Assembly: GCA_020635905.1 (NCBI GenBank)
Contig: JACJYV010000005.1
Coordinates: 620,001-684,000, forward strand
Source of the DNA: Bacteroidia bacterium
GTDB taxonomy: Bacteria; Bacteroidota; Bacteroidia; J057; JADKCL01
Length of the DNA: 64,000 bases
Direction: 5' to 3'
Part shown: piece after piece, positions 50,806 through 59,557 of the stretch
How the letters are laid out: each line of letters starts with the position of its first letter
Position numbering within the stretch: position 1 is the stretch's first letter
Translations under genes and position numbers: made by a program
The notes under the pieces: generated by a model
The model's input: the letters and a program-made list of their open reading frames with translations, nothing else
What the model was told of the DNA's origin: nothing
Databases searched by the model: none

Positions 50806-53800
50806 ATGAGAAAGATTACCCTGCTATTCCTGGCTCTGTCCGGCGTATTATTTTTCCAAACCCTTTCCGCCCGTTCCCCTCAAAATTCATTGCGAATCAT
50901 TCCCAATCTGGGACAGCTTGTCAACACGGATGGGAATCCAGCTTCCGAAGTGAAGTACCTGGCTGAGGCCCCCGGAATGCAGATATTTTTCCGCGAATCG
51001 GGTTTCAGCTATGTATTTTCCCGGGCAGAATTTGGCGAAGCCAAAGAAAACGGTTTGCAGGACATCATTTCCACCCAGGTTCACCGCATCGACCTTGAAT
51101 TTTTGGGTGCCCAAATCCCAACCTTTGAAGCTCAATTCCCCAGTGGTGCCTTTAACAATTACTACCTGGCTCACTGCAAAAATGGAATCACCCGCGTGCC
51201 CGAATTTGGTCAACTGACCTATAAAAACCTCTATCCGGGCATTGACCTGGTTTTTTATGCGAATGAAACGGGGGTAAAATACGACTACCTCGTTCACCCG
51301 GGTGCCGACCCGGGCTTGATCCGTTTTACCTATAAAGGCACTCAGGGCGAAGGATTTTTGCCCGATGGCAGCATCCGGGTGCAGCACGAATTCGGAACCC
51401 TGCAGGAATCTGCTCCTGTCTCCTTTCAGGGCGCTCAAACCATTGATTCCAAATTTATCATGGAAAAGGGAGGAGACGGGGAAAATGCCCTTTACCGCAT
51501 CCTTCTGGGTGAATACGACAAAACCCAAATGCTGACCATCGACCCATCCCTGTTGTGGGCTACTTATTTTGGGGGCAATGCGATCGAGCAAAACAGCATG
51601 TTTGGCGACATCAAAACAGACAGCAAAAAGAATGTCTGGTACACCGGCCATTCGGCCTCGAATAACTTTCCCGCCACCACGGGTACCTTTGCCGGCGGCA
51701 CCAACGATGCCGTGATCGTCAAATTTGGTCCGACGGGCAACCGTCTCTTCGCCACCTACATTGGCAGCACTGCCAATGACCTGGGGTCAGGCATCGACAT
51801 CGACAATACCGACCATGTGTATATGGTGGGACAGGCCAATGACAACAGCTTTCCCACCACCAGCGGAGCATACCAGAATACCGTGGCTGGCCTTTCGGAC
51901 GGCATCATCTGCAAATTTGATACTGCTGGATTGCTGATTTGGGCAACTTTGTTTGGGGGAAATTCTATTGACGAGGCCTACCGCATCCTTTGGGATCCGC
52001 AAACCACTGATCTGGTAATTACGGGCGAAACACAAAGCGCCGTTTTCCCTACCACAGCCGGGGCATTTCAAACTGCCAACGGCGGCAATAAGGACGTTTT
52101 TCTGGCAAAATTTTCCAATTCGGGAAGCCGCATCTGGGCCACCCTGCTGGGCGGCGCGGGCAACGACTCAGGCTTTGGCCTGACCCTGGATGCAAACTCC
52201 AATATCTATGTTGGCGGCCCAACTGGAGGAAACAATTTCCCTGTGACCTCTGGCGCCTTTCAAACCACCTACGGAGGGGGCTCCACAGATATGTTTCTGG
52301 CCAAATTCACTTCGGGAGGCAGCCAGGTCTGGACCACCTATTTTGGCGGAAACCAGCCTGATTTCCTCAACGGACTTGCCACTGCGCCCAATGGCGACAT
52401 TTATTTTACGGGTCGCACCACCAGTGCCAACTTTCCTGTGACGGCGGGAGCCTATCAAACCACCTACGCTTCCAGTCTGTATATGAGCGCAGTAGGCAAA
52501 TTTAATGCAAATGGGAACAGGATCTGGGCCAGCTATTTCGGGGGTACCACCTGGGAGGAAGCCTTCGACTGCCAGACCCACGCCAACGGCGGAGTGGTGA
52601 TCACAGGTCAGTGCCGCAGCGCCAATTTTCCCGTGACCAATAATGCCATCCAGGGCACGCACGGGGGCGGGATCGCGGATATTTTTATCAGCAAATTCAG
52701 TTCCACGGGGGCTTTGGAGTACAGTACTTTTTACGGGGGATCTAATACTGATTACGGCAAAGGCGTGGGTACAGACATTTCGGGAAATATTTATGCTGTG
52801 GGTTACACCCAATCCACCAATTTCCCCACCACGGTGGGCGCTTTTCAGACCACTTTCGGCGGTGGCACCACCGACGCAGTAGTGATCGCAATCCAGGATT
52901 GTGGATTGCTGCAAAGCTCCCTGGCCGCATTTGACACCATTACCATCTGCAACGGCAGCAACACCACCCTGGACGCAGGTCCGGGTTTCACCTCATACCT
53001 GTGGTCCACCAGCAGCACCAATCAGAGTATCACAGTGAGCAGCCCTGGCAAATATTTCGTAAGTGTAACGGACGGACAAGGCTGTACAGGAACGGACACC
53101 GTTCGAATTATGACCGTAACGCCACCCACAGCGGCCATTACTCCGGCCGGACCCACCACATTTTGTGCCGGAAATGATGTGATGCTGGCCGGATCAGGAT
53201 CCTCCATGGGGTATCAGTGGTACCTGAACGGAGGCGCCATTTCAGGCGCCAACAGCAATACCTGGCTGGCCAGCCAGAGCGGAACCTACACATTGGTGGA
53301 AAGCAACGGCGGCAGCTGCCAGGACTCGACCACCACAGGGGTGACCGTCACGGTGAATGCCCTGCCCAATGTATTTGCCGGCAACGACACCTCCATTTGT
53401 GCAGGAAGTTGCATGCAGTATAATGCCACCAATATAGCGGGTGCATCCTATCTCTGGAGCCCGGCCACCACCTGCAACAGTGGCTCCATTGCGAATCCGC
53501 TTTGTTGCCTCACCAGCACCACCACCAGCATTGTGACGGTGACAGATGCGAATTCCTGCCTGGCCTCAGATACCATCACCGTCACGGTGAAACCCGTCCC
53601 CACCCCCAATTTTGGGGGTGACATTGACACCTGCGAGGGCGCCACCCTGACCCTCAATGCTGGCGCTGGCGCCAGCTGGGTCTGGTGCAACGGAGCCACC
53701 ACCCAAACCATACAGGTAACCACCACGGGATTGTATTGCGTGACCGTAACGGGCGCCAATGGCTGTACAGGCTCAGACACCAGTCTGATCCAGTTTTTCC

Positions 53801-54303
53801 CCAACCCGATCTCCTCCTTTACCTGGAGCACCACAGGCCAAAACGCTGCTGCTTTCACGGAGGCCAGCACCAATGCTACTGCCTGGAGTTGGGATTTTGG
53901 AGATGGAAACACCTCAAGCCAGCAAAATCCGACCCATACCTACGCCAACGCGGGACCTTTTACCGTCTGTCTGACCGCCTGGTCGGGCAATTGTATGCAT
54001 GAATTTTGCGACACCGTTTCATTTCCCTCGGGAATTTTACCCGGACTGAGCGGGGGAACCTTTGAGGTATTTCCCGTGCCAGCCGTGAAGGAACTGAATT
54101 TCCGCTTTGAGTTGAAAACTGCAGAAGTGCTGGAAGTACAACTGGTGAATATGCTGGGCCAATCGCTCAAAAGCGTAAGCACAGATGGCAGGCCGCAGGG
54201 TCTGCTGAAACTGGATGTAGGCGACCTGCCTGCCGGGCCTTACCTCCTCCTGGCCAAAGGCCAGGGGGGACAGTTTGTGCGGCAAGTGGTGATCGGGGAA
54301 TAG
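50806..54303 (+). CDS. Secreted SBBP-repeat / PKD-domain T9SS protein
   Basis: A 1165-residue exported protein with signal peptide MRKITLLFLALSGVLFFQTLSA. The N-terminal part (about 25-245) resembles the DUF7948 region found before SBBP repeats. SBBP beta-propeller repeats (about 250-700; FSTYxGGSNTDYGxGVxxD, ANFPVTAGAYQTTYA) form the middle. Ig-like SprB-type modules (about 705-1005) follow, then a PKD domain (about 1010-1080, TAWSWDFGDGNTSSQQNPTH) and a T9SS type A sorting domain. It is probably a long surface adhesin. G-rich repeats begin directly after the stop, and the PorP/SprF-type gene follows. Confidence 0.87.
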   Translation: MRKITLLFLALSGVLFFQTLSARSPQNSLRIIPNLGQLVNTDGNPASEVKYLAEAPGMQIFFRESGFSYVFSRAEFGEAKENGLQDIISTQVHRIDLEFLGAQIPTFEAQFPSGAFNNYYLAHCKNGITRVPEFGQLTYKNLYPGIDLVFYANETGVKYDYLVHPGADPGLIRFTYKGTQGEGFLPDGSIRVQHEFGTLQESAPVSFQGAQTIDSKFIMEKGGDGENALYRILLGEYDKTQMLTIDPSLLWATYFGGNAIEQNSMFGDIKTDSKKNVWYTGHSASNNFPATTGTFAGGTNDAVIVKFGPTGNRLFATYIGSTANDLGSGIDIDNTDHVYMVGQANDNSFPTTSGAYQNTVAGLSDGIICKFDTAGLLIWATLFGGNSIDEAYRILWDPQTTDLVITGETQSAVFPTTAGAFQTANGGNKDVFLAKFSNSGSRIWATLLGGAGNDSGFGLTLDANSNIYVGGPTGGNNFPVTSGAFQTTYGGGSTDMFLAKFTSGGSQVWTTYFGGNQPDFLNGLATAPNGDIYFTGRTTSANFPVTAGAYQTTYASSLYMSAVGKFNANGNRIWASYFGGTTWEEAFDCQTHANGGVVITGQCRSANFPVTNNAIQGTHGGGIADIFISKFSSTGALEYSTFYGGSNTDYGKGVGTDISGNIYAVGYTQSTNFPTTVGAFQTTFGGGTTDAVVIAIQDCGLLQSSLAAFDTITICNGSNTTLDAGPGFTSYLWSTSSTNQSITVSSPGKYFVSVTDGQGCTGTDTVRIMTVTPPTAAITPAGPTTFCAGNDVMLAGSGSSMGYQWYLNGGAISGANSNTWLASQSGTYTLVESNGGSCQDSTTTGVTVTVNALPNVFAGNDTSICAGSCMQYNATNIAGASYLWSPATTCNSGSIANPLCCLTSTTTSIVTVTDANSCLASDTITVTVKPVPTPNFGGDIDTCEGATLTLNAGAGASWVWCNGATTQTIQVTTTGLYCVTVTGANGCTGSDTSLIQFFPNPISSFTWSTTGQNAAAFTEASTNATAWSWDFGDGNTSSQQNPTHTYANAGPFTVCLTAWSGNCMHEFCDTVSFPSGILPGLSGGTFEVFPVPAVKELNFRFELKTAEVLEVQLVNMLGQSLKSVSTDGRPQGLLKLDVGDLPAGPYLLLAKGQGGQFVRQVVIGE

Positions 54304-54305
54304 GG

Positions 54306-54435
54306 GTTCGGGTTTGAAGGACGGGTGCGGGTGTGTTTGGGTTCGGGTTGGAGGACGGGTGCGGGTGTGTTTGGGTTCGGGTGTGACGGACGGGTGCGGA
54401 TAATCGTAGGGTCAGGACAGGTTCTGACCGAAAAA
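54306..54435. repeat. G-rich repeat with hairpin, locus 1
   Basis: Three copies of GGACGGGTGCGG (34- and 35-nt period, separated by GTGTGTTTGGGTTCGGGT) followed by one hairpin of type B, GGTCAGGACAGGTTCTGACC (54410-54429), then GAAAAATCAATGTT. Same family as 55416-55915. Every G-tract lies on the + strand. Confidence 0.8.
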
Positions 54436-54539
54436 TCAATGTTGAGTTGAAGGGAGTACGAGACAGGAAATATTATTTTTTTGTAAATTAGGAGCGTATA
54501 TTGGCCTTTATGGCGCAAATCCAACCCTAAAATACCTGA

Positions 54540-55397
54540 ATGAAAAAATTATTTTTTGTTTTGGTGCTGCTCCTTCCGTTTTGGGGGCAGGCCCAGACTG
54601 ACCCTCCCCTTGGGAATTACCTGTTTTTGAAATCCTGGCAAAATCCAGCCTATGCAGGAGTGGAGGATGCAGGCAGGCTCAGACTGAATTACAGATTACA
54701 ATGGATCAAGCTTCCCCAGCCCCTCCATACAGTATTTGCCACCTATGACCAGCAGTCAGATAAACTCAAGGGTGGATTGGGTGCGACTTTTTGCTATGAC
54801 TTTGGCTATCATATTGCCACCACCTTTTTTGATTTGCAATACAATTACCACCTGAAGGTTGGGCAAAGTGCACAATTCAGATTTGGGGTCGAAGGGGGAT
54901 TGGCGATAACAAATTTGGATACCTCGGGACTTGTGTTTCAAAATCCAGAACCCAATTTGCACTTTACCCGGGTCAATCCTGATCTGGGAACAGGAATCTG
55001 GTATGAAAGCGAGGGTTTTTTCGGGGGAATCTCGGCCCGCCATCTCACCCCTTTCCTGGACAATTTGGGAAATGACCGCCAGACCAGGGCCTGGATATAT
55101 GTCATAGCCGGCTACCACGTCAAAACGGGCAATTTCATATTAACTCCCTCAACCCGCATAGCCAATGAGGTGGGCTTGTTTGTCTTTACAGAAGCCTCCT
55201 TCACCGCATATTGGAAAGAAAAAGCGTTCGCGGGGATTTCAGGAATGGTAATTCCCAGGGTTACCAACCCGATTCGCGTTTTTGTGGGAGGCAGACCCCT
55301 CCAAAATCTGGAACTGGGGGGCACAGTGGAAATCCCGTTTGGAAACGGAGTGGTTTTTGGGCCTACATTTGAGCTGATGGGTTGCCTGAGGTTGTGA
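54540..55397 (+). CDS. PorP/SprF-family outer-membrane protein
   Basis: A 285-residue beta-barrel-type protein with signal peptide MKKLFFVLVLLLPFWGQAQ. The motif NPAYAGVED near 37 and the alternation of strands through FVGGRPLQNLELGGTVEIPFGN are typical of the type IX secretion PorP/SprF family, whose members anchor or help display T9SS adhesins at the outer membrane. It is adjacent to the long SBBP T9SS protein, a plausible client, though that protein has a type A rather than the usual SprF-linked type B domain. Flanked on both sides by the G-rich hairpin repeat family. Confidence 0.88.
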   Translation: MKKLFFVLVLLLPFWGQAQTDPPLGNYLFLKSWQNPAYAGVEDAGRLRLNYRLQWIKLPQPLHTVFATYDQQSDKLKGGLGATFCYDFGYHIATTFFDLQYNYHLKVGQSAQFRFGVEGGLAITNLDTSGLVFQNPEPNLHFTRVNPDLGTGIWYESEGFFGGISARHLTPFLDNLGNDRQTRAWIYVIAGYHVKTGNFILTPSTRIANEVGLFVFTEASFTAYWKEKAFAGISGMVIPRVTNPIRVFVGGRPLQNLELGGTVEIPFGNGVVFGPTFELMGCLRL

Positions 55398-55415
55398 AAC
55401 CAGCATCAGAGACGG

Positions 55416-55915
55416 CGTTTGGGTTTGGGTTTGAAGGACGGGTGCGGGTTTGTTTGGGTTTGGGTGTGACGGACGGGTGCGGGTTTGTTTGGGTTCGGGT
55501 GTGACGGACGGGTGCGGGCAATCGTAAGGTCAGGATAAATCCTGACCGAAAAATCAATGTTTGGGTTTGAAGGACGGGTGCGGGTAATCGTAGGGTCAGG
55601 ACAGGTTCTGACCGAAAAATCAATGTTTGGGTTTGAAGGACGGGTGCGGGTAATCGTAAGGTCAGGATAAATCCTGACCGTATGATAATCGTGTGGCGTT
55701 CGGGTTCGGGTGTGGAGGAAGGGTTTGGGTTCGGGTTTGAGGACGGGTGCGGGCAATCGTAGGGTCAGGACAGGTTCTGACCGAAAAATCGATGTTTGGG
55801 TTTGCCACAAGGTGGTGCCTTTGGCAAGGACGGGTGTGGGAAAACGTAAGGTCAGGATAAATCCTGACCGAAAAATATCTGTGGTGCGTTCGGGTTCGGG
55901 TGTGGAGGACAGGTT
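55416..55915. repeat. G-rich repeat array with alternating hairpins, locus 2
   Basis: Five hairpins: A GGTCAGGATAAATCCTGACC at 55528, B GGTCAGGACAGGTTCTGACC at 55594, A at 55660, B at 55763, A at 55850. Spacings are 66, 66, 103 and 87 bp. Each A follows CGTAA, each B follows CGTAG, and most are followed by GAAAAATCAATGTTTGGG. Between them lie GGACGGGTGCGGGT units and G-tracts. The 9-bp stem is kept in both versions: pair 9 is T-A in A and C-G in B, pair 7 G-C or G-U. This fills most of the 770-bp gap 55398-56167; no gene is seen. Confidence 0.85.
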
Positions 55916-56110
55916 TTCCTGGGGGACGGGGGACCTTCGGGCTGTGGGGCCCCAAAAGGCAGCTGGGATATATGGCTGGCTTTTTGGGGGAAGGGCGGCT
56001 GGCGGCGCACAGAACGTCGGACCCCGGCACCCATCAGCATTTCAGTACCCGGGAGGGAAGGGTTCATTTCTCAGTCAAAAATTTTTCTTCCTGAAACCAA
56101 CTAAATTTTA

Positions 56111-56142
56111 TTTGTATCGTAACAACCTGTATACTATTTTTG
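56111..56142 (+). promoter_or_regulatory. Bacteroidota promoter of the TetR operon
   Basis: -33 TTTG (56111-56114), 20-bp spacer, -7 TATTTTTG (56135-56142). Both boxes match the consensus TTTG-N19-21-TAnnTTTG. The predicted start near 56147 lies inside the operator at 56145-56158. Confidence 0.7.
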
Positions 56143-56144
56143 AC

Positions 56145-56158
56145 TGACCGTCCGGTCA
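56145..56158. promoter_or_regulatory. TetR-type operator
   Basis: TGACCG-TC-CGGTCA, a perfect inverted repeat of the TetR/AcrR GACCG...CGGTC kind, 9 bp upstream of the regulator's ATG and overlapping the predicted transcript start. It suggests autorepression and control of the downstream envelope operon. Confidence 0.7.
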
Positions 56159-56167
56159 ACACAAAAT

Positions 56168-56758
56168 ATGGCACCCAGAAGCTCAAAACAATTTGAAGAA
56201 ATCCGCGAAAAAAGCAAGGAAAAGCTGGTTTATGCCGCCCTTGAACTATTTGCCACCCACGGATACGACCGGGTCTCTGTAAGTCAGATTGCCAAACACG
56301 CAGGAGTTTCCAAAGGATTGGTATATAATTATTATGCGAGTAAAGAGGATCTGGTGCAGGCCATCATCGAAACCTACATGGAAGTGGGGGAAGTGCTGTG
56401 GCGTGAAATTGCCGATCCTGACCCCTGGACAATGATGCGCAACATCATCCGGGCGACATTTGGCATGTTGCGTACCCAGCCCGACCTGATGAAACTGCTG
56501 ACTGGTCTGTCGCTGCAAATGGACCAGTTTCCCTTTATCAAAGGACTGATTGAGAAAAAGGCCGAGGGCTACCTCCTGCTGGCTGCCAACCTGTTTGAAA
56601 AAATGGGTTATAAGAACCCGGCGCTCGAGTCGCGCGTACTTGGCGCGCTCTTTGATGGCATTTGTGTGCAATACATCACCATGGGTCCGCCCCAGTTTGA
56701 CCTGGATTCTATGGAAAATTATCTGATCGAAAAATACTGTAATAATGAAGAAGCATAA
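56168..56758 (+). CDS. TetR/AcrR-family transcriptional regulator
   Basis: A 196-residue TetR repressor. The N-terminal HTH is at about 20-66: VSVSQIAKHAGVSKGLVYNYY, then SKEDLVQAI. The C-terminal ligand-binding domain is helical and has TMMRNIIRATFGML. A palindromic operator and promoter lie directly upstream. Its stop overlaps the next gene by 14 bp, so it is the first gene of the lipoprotein-sorting/ABC transport operon and probably controls it. The ligand is unknown; lipophilic compounds or membrane stress are guesses. Confidence 0.95.
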   Translation: MAPRSSKQFEEIREKSKEKLVYAALELFATHGYDRVSVSQIAKHAGVSKGLVYNYYASKEDLVQAIIETYMEVGEVLWREIADPDPWTMMRNIIRATFGMLRTQPDLMKLLTGLSLQMDQFPFIKGLIEKKAEGYLLLAANLFEKMGYKNPALESRVLGALFDGICVQYITMGPPQFDLDSMENYLIEKYCNNEEA

Positions 56759-57506
56759 CATTTTCACCTCTCTGCTGCTGGCATCGCTGCTGATGCTTTC
56801 GGGCTTCACCCTGCAGGCCCAAAGCGCCCTCGAAATCATGAAAAAGGTGGACGAGCGCATGCGTGGCAAAACGGCCCAGCAGGAAATGACCATTACCACG
56901 GTACGGCCCACCTGGAGCCGCGACATGAGTATGAAATCCTGGTCCAAGGGCGACGACCAATCCATGGTCCTTCTCACGGCCCCGGTCAAGGACAAAGGCA
57001 CCGTATTTCTGATGCGGGGCAAGGAAGTCTGGAACTACGTGCCTTCCATCGAGCGCAATATCAAGCTGCCTCCCAGCATGATGATGCAAAGCTGGATGGG
57101 TACGGACTTCACCAACGACGATCTGGTGAAGCAATCTTCCGTGGTCAGAGATTATGACCATGAGATTCTGAAAGACACCACCCTTCGCGGACGAACCTGC
57201 TGGAAGATCAAACTGACTCCTCACCCGGATGCTGCGGTGGTATGGGGTAAAATCCATACCTATGTGGACAAAGAGACCTACATTCAGCTGCGCTCTGATT
57301 CGTATGACGAGGATGGCTACCTGATCAACCGCATGGAGGGTTTTGACCTGAAAATGATGGATGGGCGCATGATGGCCACCCGCATGGAAATGACCCCGCT
57401 GGAGAAACCCGGCAATAAGACCATTCTCACGGTGAAAAGCATTGTCTTTGACAAGCCCATTGACGATGGGTTTTTCTCGACTCAGAATATGAAGGTGGTG
57501 AAGTAG
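56745..57506 (+). CDS. Outer-membrane lipoprotein-sorting protein (LolA-like fold)
   Basis: A 253-residue exported protein with signal peptide (about 5-25, ending LQAQ). It belongs to the LolA-like outer membrane lipoprotein-sorting family (PF17131-type): MKKVDERMRGKTAQQEMTIT, KDKGTVFLMRGKEVWNYVPS and YIQLRSDSYDEDGYLIN, with the half-open beta barrel implied. In such operons it accompanies an ABC transporter and a beta-barrel protein and may carry lipid or lipoprotein across the periplasm. It overlaps tetR by 14 bp. A four-helix-bundle gene separates it from the permeases. Confidence 0.9.
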   Translation: MKKHNIFTSLLLASLLMLSGFTLQAQSALEIMKKVDERMRGKTAQQEMTITTVRPTWSRDMSMKSWSKGDDQSMVLLTAPVKDKGTVFLMRGKEVWNYVPSIERNIKLPPSMMMQSWMGTDFTNDDLVKQSSVVRDYDHEILKDTTLRGRTCWKIKLTPHPDAAVVWGKIHTYVDKETYIQLRSDSYDEDGYLINRMEGFDLKMMDGRMMATRMEMTPLEKPGNKTILTVKSIVFDKPIDDGFFSTQNMKVVK

Positions 57507-57653
57507 GCGGGGTTTTAGGAGTTGGGAGTTAGGTAAAAGTCGTGAGGCAAAGCCTGGCTCCTGATAGAGAATTCTGGGAGTGACAACGGAGCAAACCTGG
57601 ATTACCTGAAGAGTATTTAATGCAATTAAAATCACATTCTAATTTATATCACA

Positions 57654-58010
57654 ATGAGAAATTTCAGAGAATTAACCACCTGGAAGAAGGGAATGGAAAT
57701 CGCCCTGGACACTTACAGACTTTCTGCGGATTTGCCTTCAGAGGAGCTTTATGGACTTTCCTCACAAATTAAAAGATCCACAAGATCAATACCAGCAAAC
57801 ATTGCCGAAGGCTCCTCCAGATCAAGCAACAAGGATTTCAACAGATTTCTGGAAATCTCTTTGGGATCTTCATTTGAACTCGAAACTGACCTATTACTCA
57901 TTCAGGAATTGGGTTGGATCGAAAATGAAAAAGTGGATTCCCTGCTTGGAAAGATTGAGGAAGAACAGAAAATGTTGAATTCATTCAGGAACAAAATCTC
58001 CAGGCTTTAG
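57654..58010 (+). CDS. Four-helix-bundle protein (23S rRNA IVP/S23 family), copy 1
   Basis: A 118-residue protein of the four-helix-bundle family first seen in 23S rRNA intervening sequences and related to Avd of diversity-generating retroelements. It has FRELTTWKKGMEIALDTYRL, SSQIKRSTRSIPANIAEGS and ISLGSSFELETDLLL. Its function is poorly defined (nucleic-acid binding is known in relatives). It lies inside the transport operon between LolA-like and permease genes, and a second copy (60877) lies between permease 2 and the ATPase. No reverse transcriptase is nearby. Confidence 0.92.
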   Translation: MRNFRELTTWKKGMEIALDTYRLSADLPSEELYGLSSQIKRSTRSIPANIAEGSSRSSNKDFNRFLEISLGSSFELETDLLLIQELGWIENEKVDSLLGKIEEEQKMLNSFRNKISRL

Positions 58011-58074
58011 CAGCCATGGCCACCCAACCCAACCCCGGCCAAAGGCCTCACTTTGTGGCAAATCCCTCTGCCTA

Positions 58075-58128
58075 AATCCTAATACCCAATACCTAACACC
58101 CAAAACCCAACACCTCTCAAACCCCCAA
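58075..58128. repeat. Short-word repeat in spacer before permease 1
   Basis: AATCCTAATACCCAATACC, TAACACCCAAAACCC, AACACC: variants of a 7-8 nt word (TTGGGTNTTAGG on the other strand). It lies immediately upstream of the permease ATG. Confidence 0.55.
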
Positions 58129-58130
58129 AA

Positions 58131-59348
58131 ATGTACCTGAAACTTGCCTGGCGAAATATATGGCGCAAAAAATGGCGCAGCCTCATCACCCTGGGGTCCA
58201 TTGCCTTTGCTGTATTTTTTGCCGTTCTGATGCGCTCCATGCAACTCGGAATGTACGATAAAATGATTGACAACGTGGTCCGCTTCTGGTCGGGCTACGC
58301 CCAGATCCATGCCAAAGGTTACCAGGACGAACAGACCCTGGACAACTCCATGGTCTGGGATGAAACCCTGATGCAAAAAGCATCTGAAACCAAACATGTG
58401 CAGGCCGCCATTCCCCGGCTCGAGGGCTTTGCCCTCGGCTCATCGGGCCAGCTCACCAAAGGCACCCTGGTGGTGGGATCAGATTTTCCCCTGGAGGAAA
58501 AAATGCTGGACCTGGCCGGAAAAGTGGTGTCGGGAAACATCCCCGGCCCGGATGACAAGGGTGTGCTGATCGGCACAGGCCTGGCCGAATATTTTCAGCT
58601 GGAGGCAGGCGACACCCTGATTTTGCTGGGGCAGGGGTACCATGGGGCCAGTGCAGCGGGAAAATATCCCGTGACAGGCGTGGCCAAATTCAGCTCCATC
58701 CAGCTCAACGACAACCTGGTGATGTTGCCCCTGAAGGAAGCCCAATGGTTTTATGGAGCAGAAAACCGTGTGACCTCCATTTCACTCATGGTGGAAAGCC
58801 AGGGCCAAACACCCGGGGTGGTGAAGGCGCTGCGGAGCCAGTTGGATGAAGGCCAGTACGAAGTACTGGACTGGAAGGAAATGATGCCCGAACTGGTGCA
58901 AACCATCCAGGCCGACAGCGTGGGCGGACAGATCATGCTGTTTATCCTCTACATGGTCATCACCTTTGGGATGTTTGGCACAGTGTTGATGATGACCGCC
59001 GAACGCAAATACGAATTTGGAGTCCTGGTTTCGATTGGGATGAGGCGGCTGAAAATCGCCTTCACCCTGTTTCTGGAAACCATTCTCATGTCGGTGGTGG
59101 GAGCGCTGATGGGAGGATTACTGGCTCTGCCTATCGTGTATTACGTGGCGGCCCACCCCATTCCCCTGAGCGGTCAATCTGCCCAGGCCATGGAAAAATT
59201 CGGCTTTGAAGCCGTGATCGTACCCTCGACCGACCCCAACATCATGCTTACCCATGGGTTCATCATTGTGGTCATTGCCCTGTTTATCTCGCTCTATCCC
59301 GCCTGGAATGTTAAGCGGCTGGAAGCCGTTAAAGCGATGAGAAGATAG
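58131..59348 (+). CDS. ABC transporter permease (FtsX/MacB type), 1
   Basis: A 405-residue permease. It begins MYLKLAWRNIWRKKWRS before the first membrane segment (about 17-37), followed by a large periplasmic MacB_PCD-type domain (about 40-265) and three C-terminal segments (about 268-295, 318-345, 375-395). The layout is that of LolC/E- and MacB-like permeases, which move lipoproteins or substrates in the envelope rather than import nutrients. Companion of permease 2 (59558) and the ATPase (61282). Confidence 0.92.
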   Translation: MYLKLAWRNIWRKKWRSLITLGSIAFAVFFAVLMRSMQLGMYDKMIDNVVRFWSGYAQIHAKGYQDEQTLDNSMVWDETLMQKASETKHVQAAIPRLEGFALGSSGQLTKGTLVVGSDFPLEEKMLDLAGKVVSGNIPGPDDKGVLIGTGLAEYFQLEAGDTLILLGQGYHGASAAGKYPVTGVAKFSSIQLNDNLVMLPLKEAQWFYGAENRVTSISLMVESQGQTPGVVKALRSQLDEGQYEVLDWKEMMPELVQTIQADSVGGQIMLFILYMVITFGMFGTVLMMTAERKYEFGVLVSIGMRRLKIAFTLFLETILMSVVGALMGGLLALPIVYYVAAHPIPLSGQSAQAMEKFGFEAVIVPSTDPNIMLTHGFIIVVIALFISLYPAWNVKRLEAVKAMRR

Positions 59349-59425
59349 ATTTTAGACAAATAGATTTTAGATGAAAGAGAAAAGGGTTTCAGAAAGAAAA
59401 AATAATGAAATGGGAAAACTATCCT

Positions 59426-59553
59426 ATCTGACCATCTGAAATCTCAAATCTGAATAAAATAGATGTTAGAGAAAACGATTTCAGACTGTATGACCAGAGA
59501 TAAGGGAAACCTCTTCTATCTGATATCTGACCATCTGAAATCTCAAATCTGAA
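59426..59553 (+). repeat. Direct repeat, two identical 29-nt copies
   Basis: Copies at 59426-59454 and 59525-59553, identical over 29 nt (start ATCTGACCATCTGAAATC), 99 bp apart. The rest of this 209-bp spacer consists of similar AGATTTTAGA/TCTGA words. The second copy ends 4 bp before the permease 2 ATG. Confidence 0.8.
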
Positions 59554-59557
59554 AAAA

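Noticed and set aside
55406..55810. Minus-strand frame rich in TRTRPSNPN words within the G-rich repeat
   Set aside because: It merely translates the repeat units; frames exist in several phases and none has a promoter or globular part. Treated as non-coding repeat.
55416..55915. CRISPR array
   Set aside because: The repeat is an inverted repeat in two versions, the spaces between are themselves repeated G-rich words of unequal length, and no cas genes are near.
55528..56158. Shared GGTCA/TGACC words between the hairpins and the TetR operator, suggesting the hairpins are TetR sites
   Set aside because: In the operator the half-sites are TGACCG then CGGTCA, while the hairpin has GGTCAG then CTGACC, the opposite order, and the centre differs. 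Five bases are too little to support a link.
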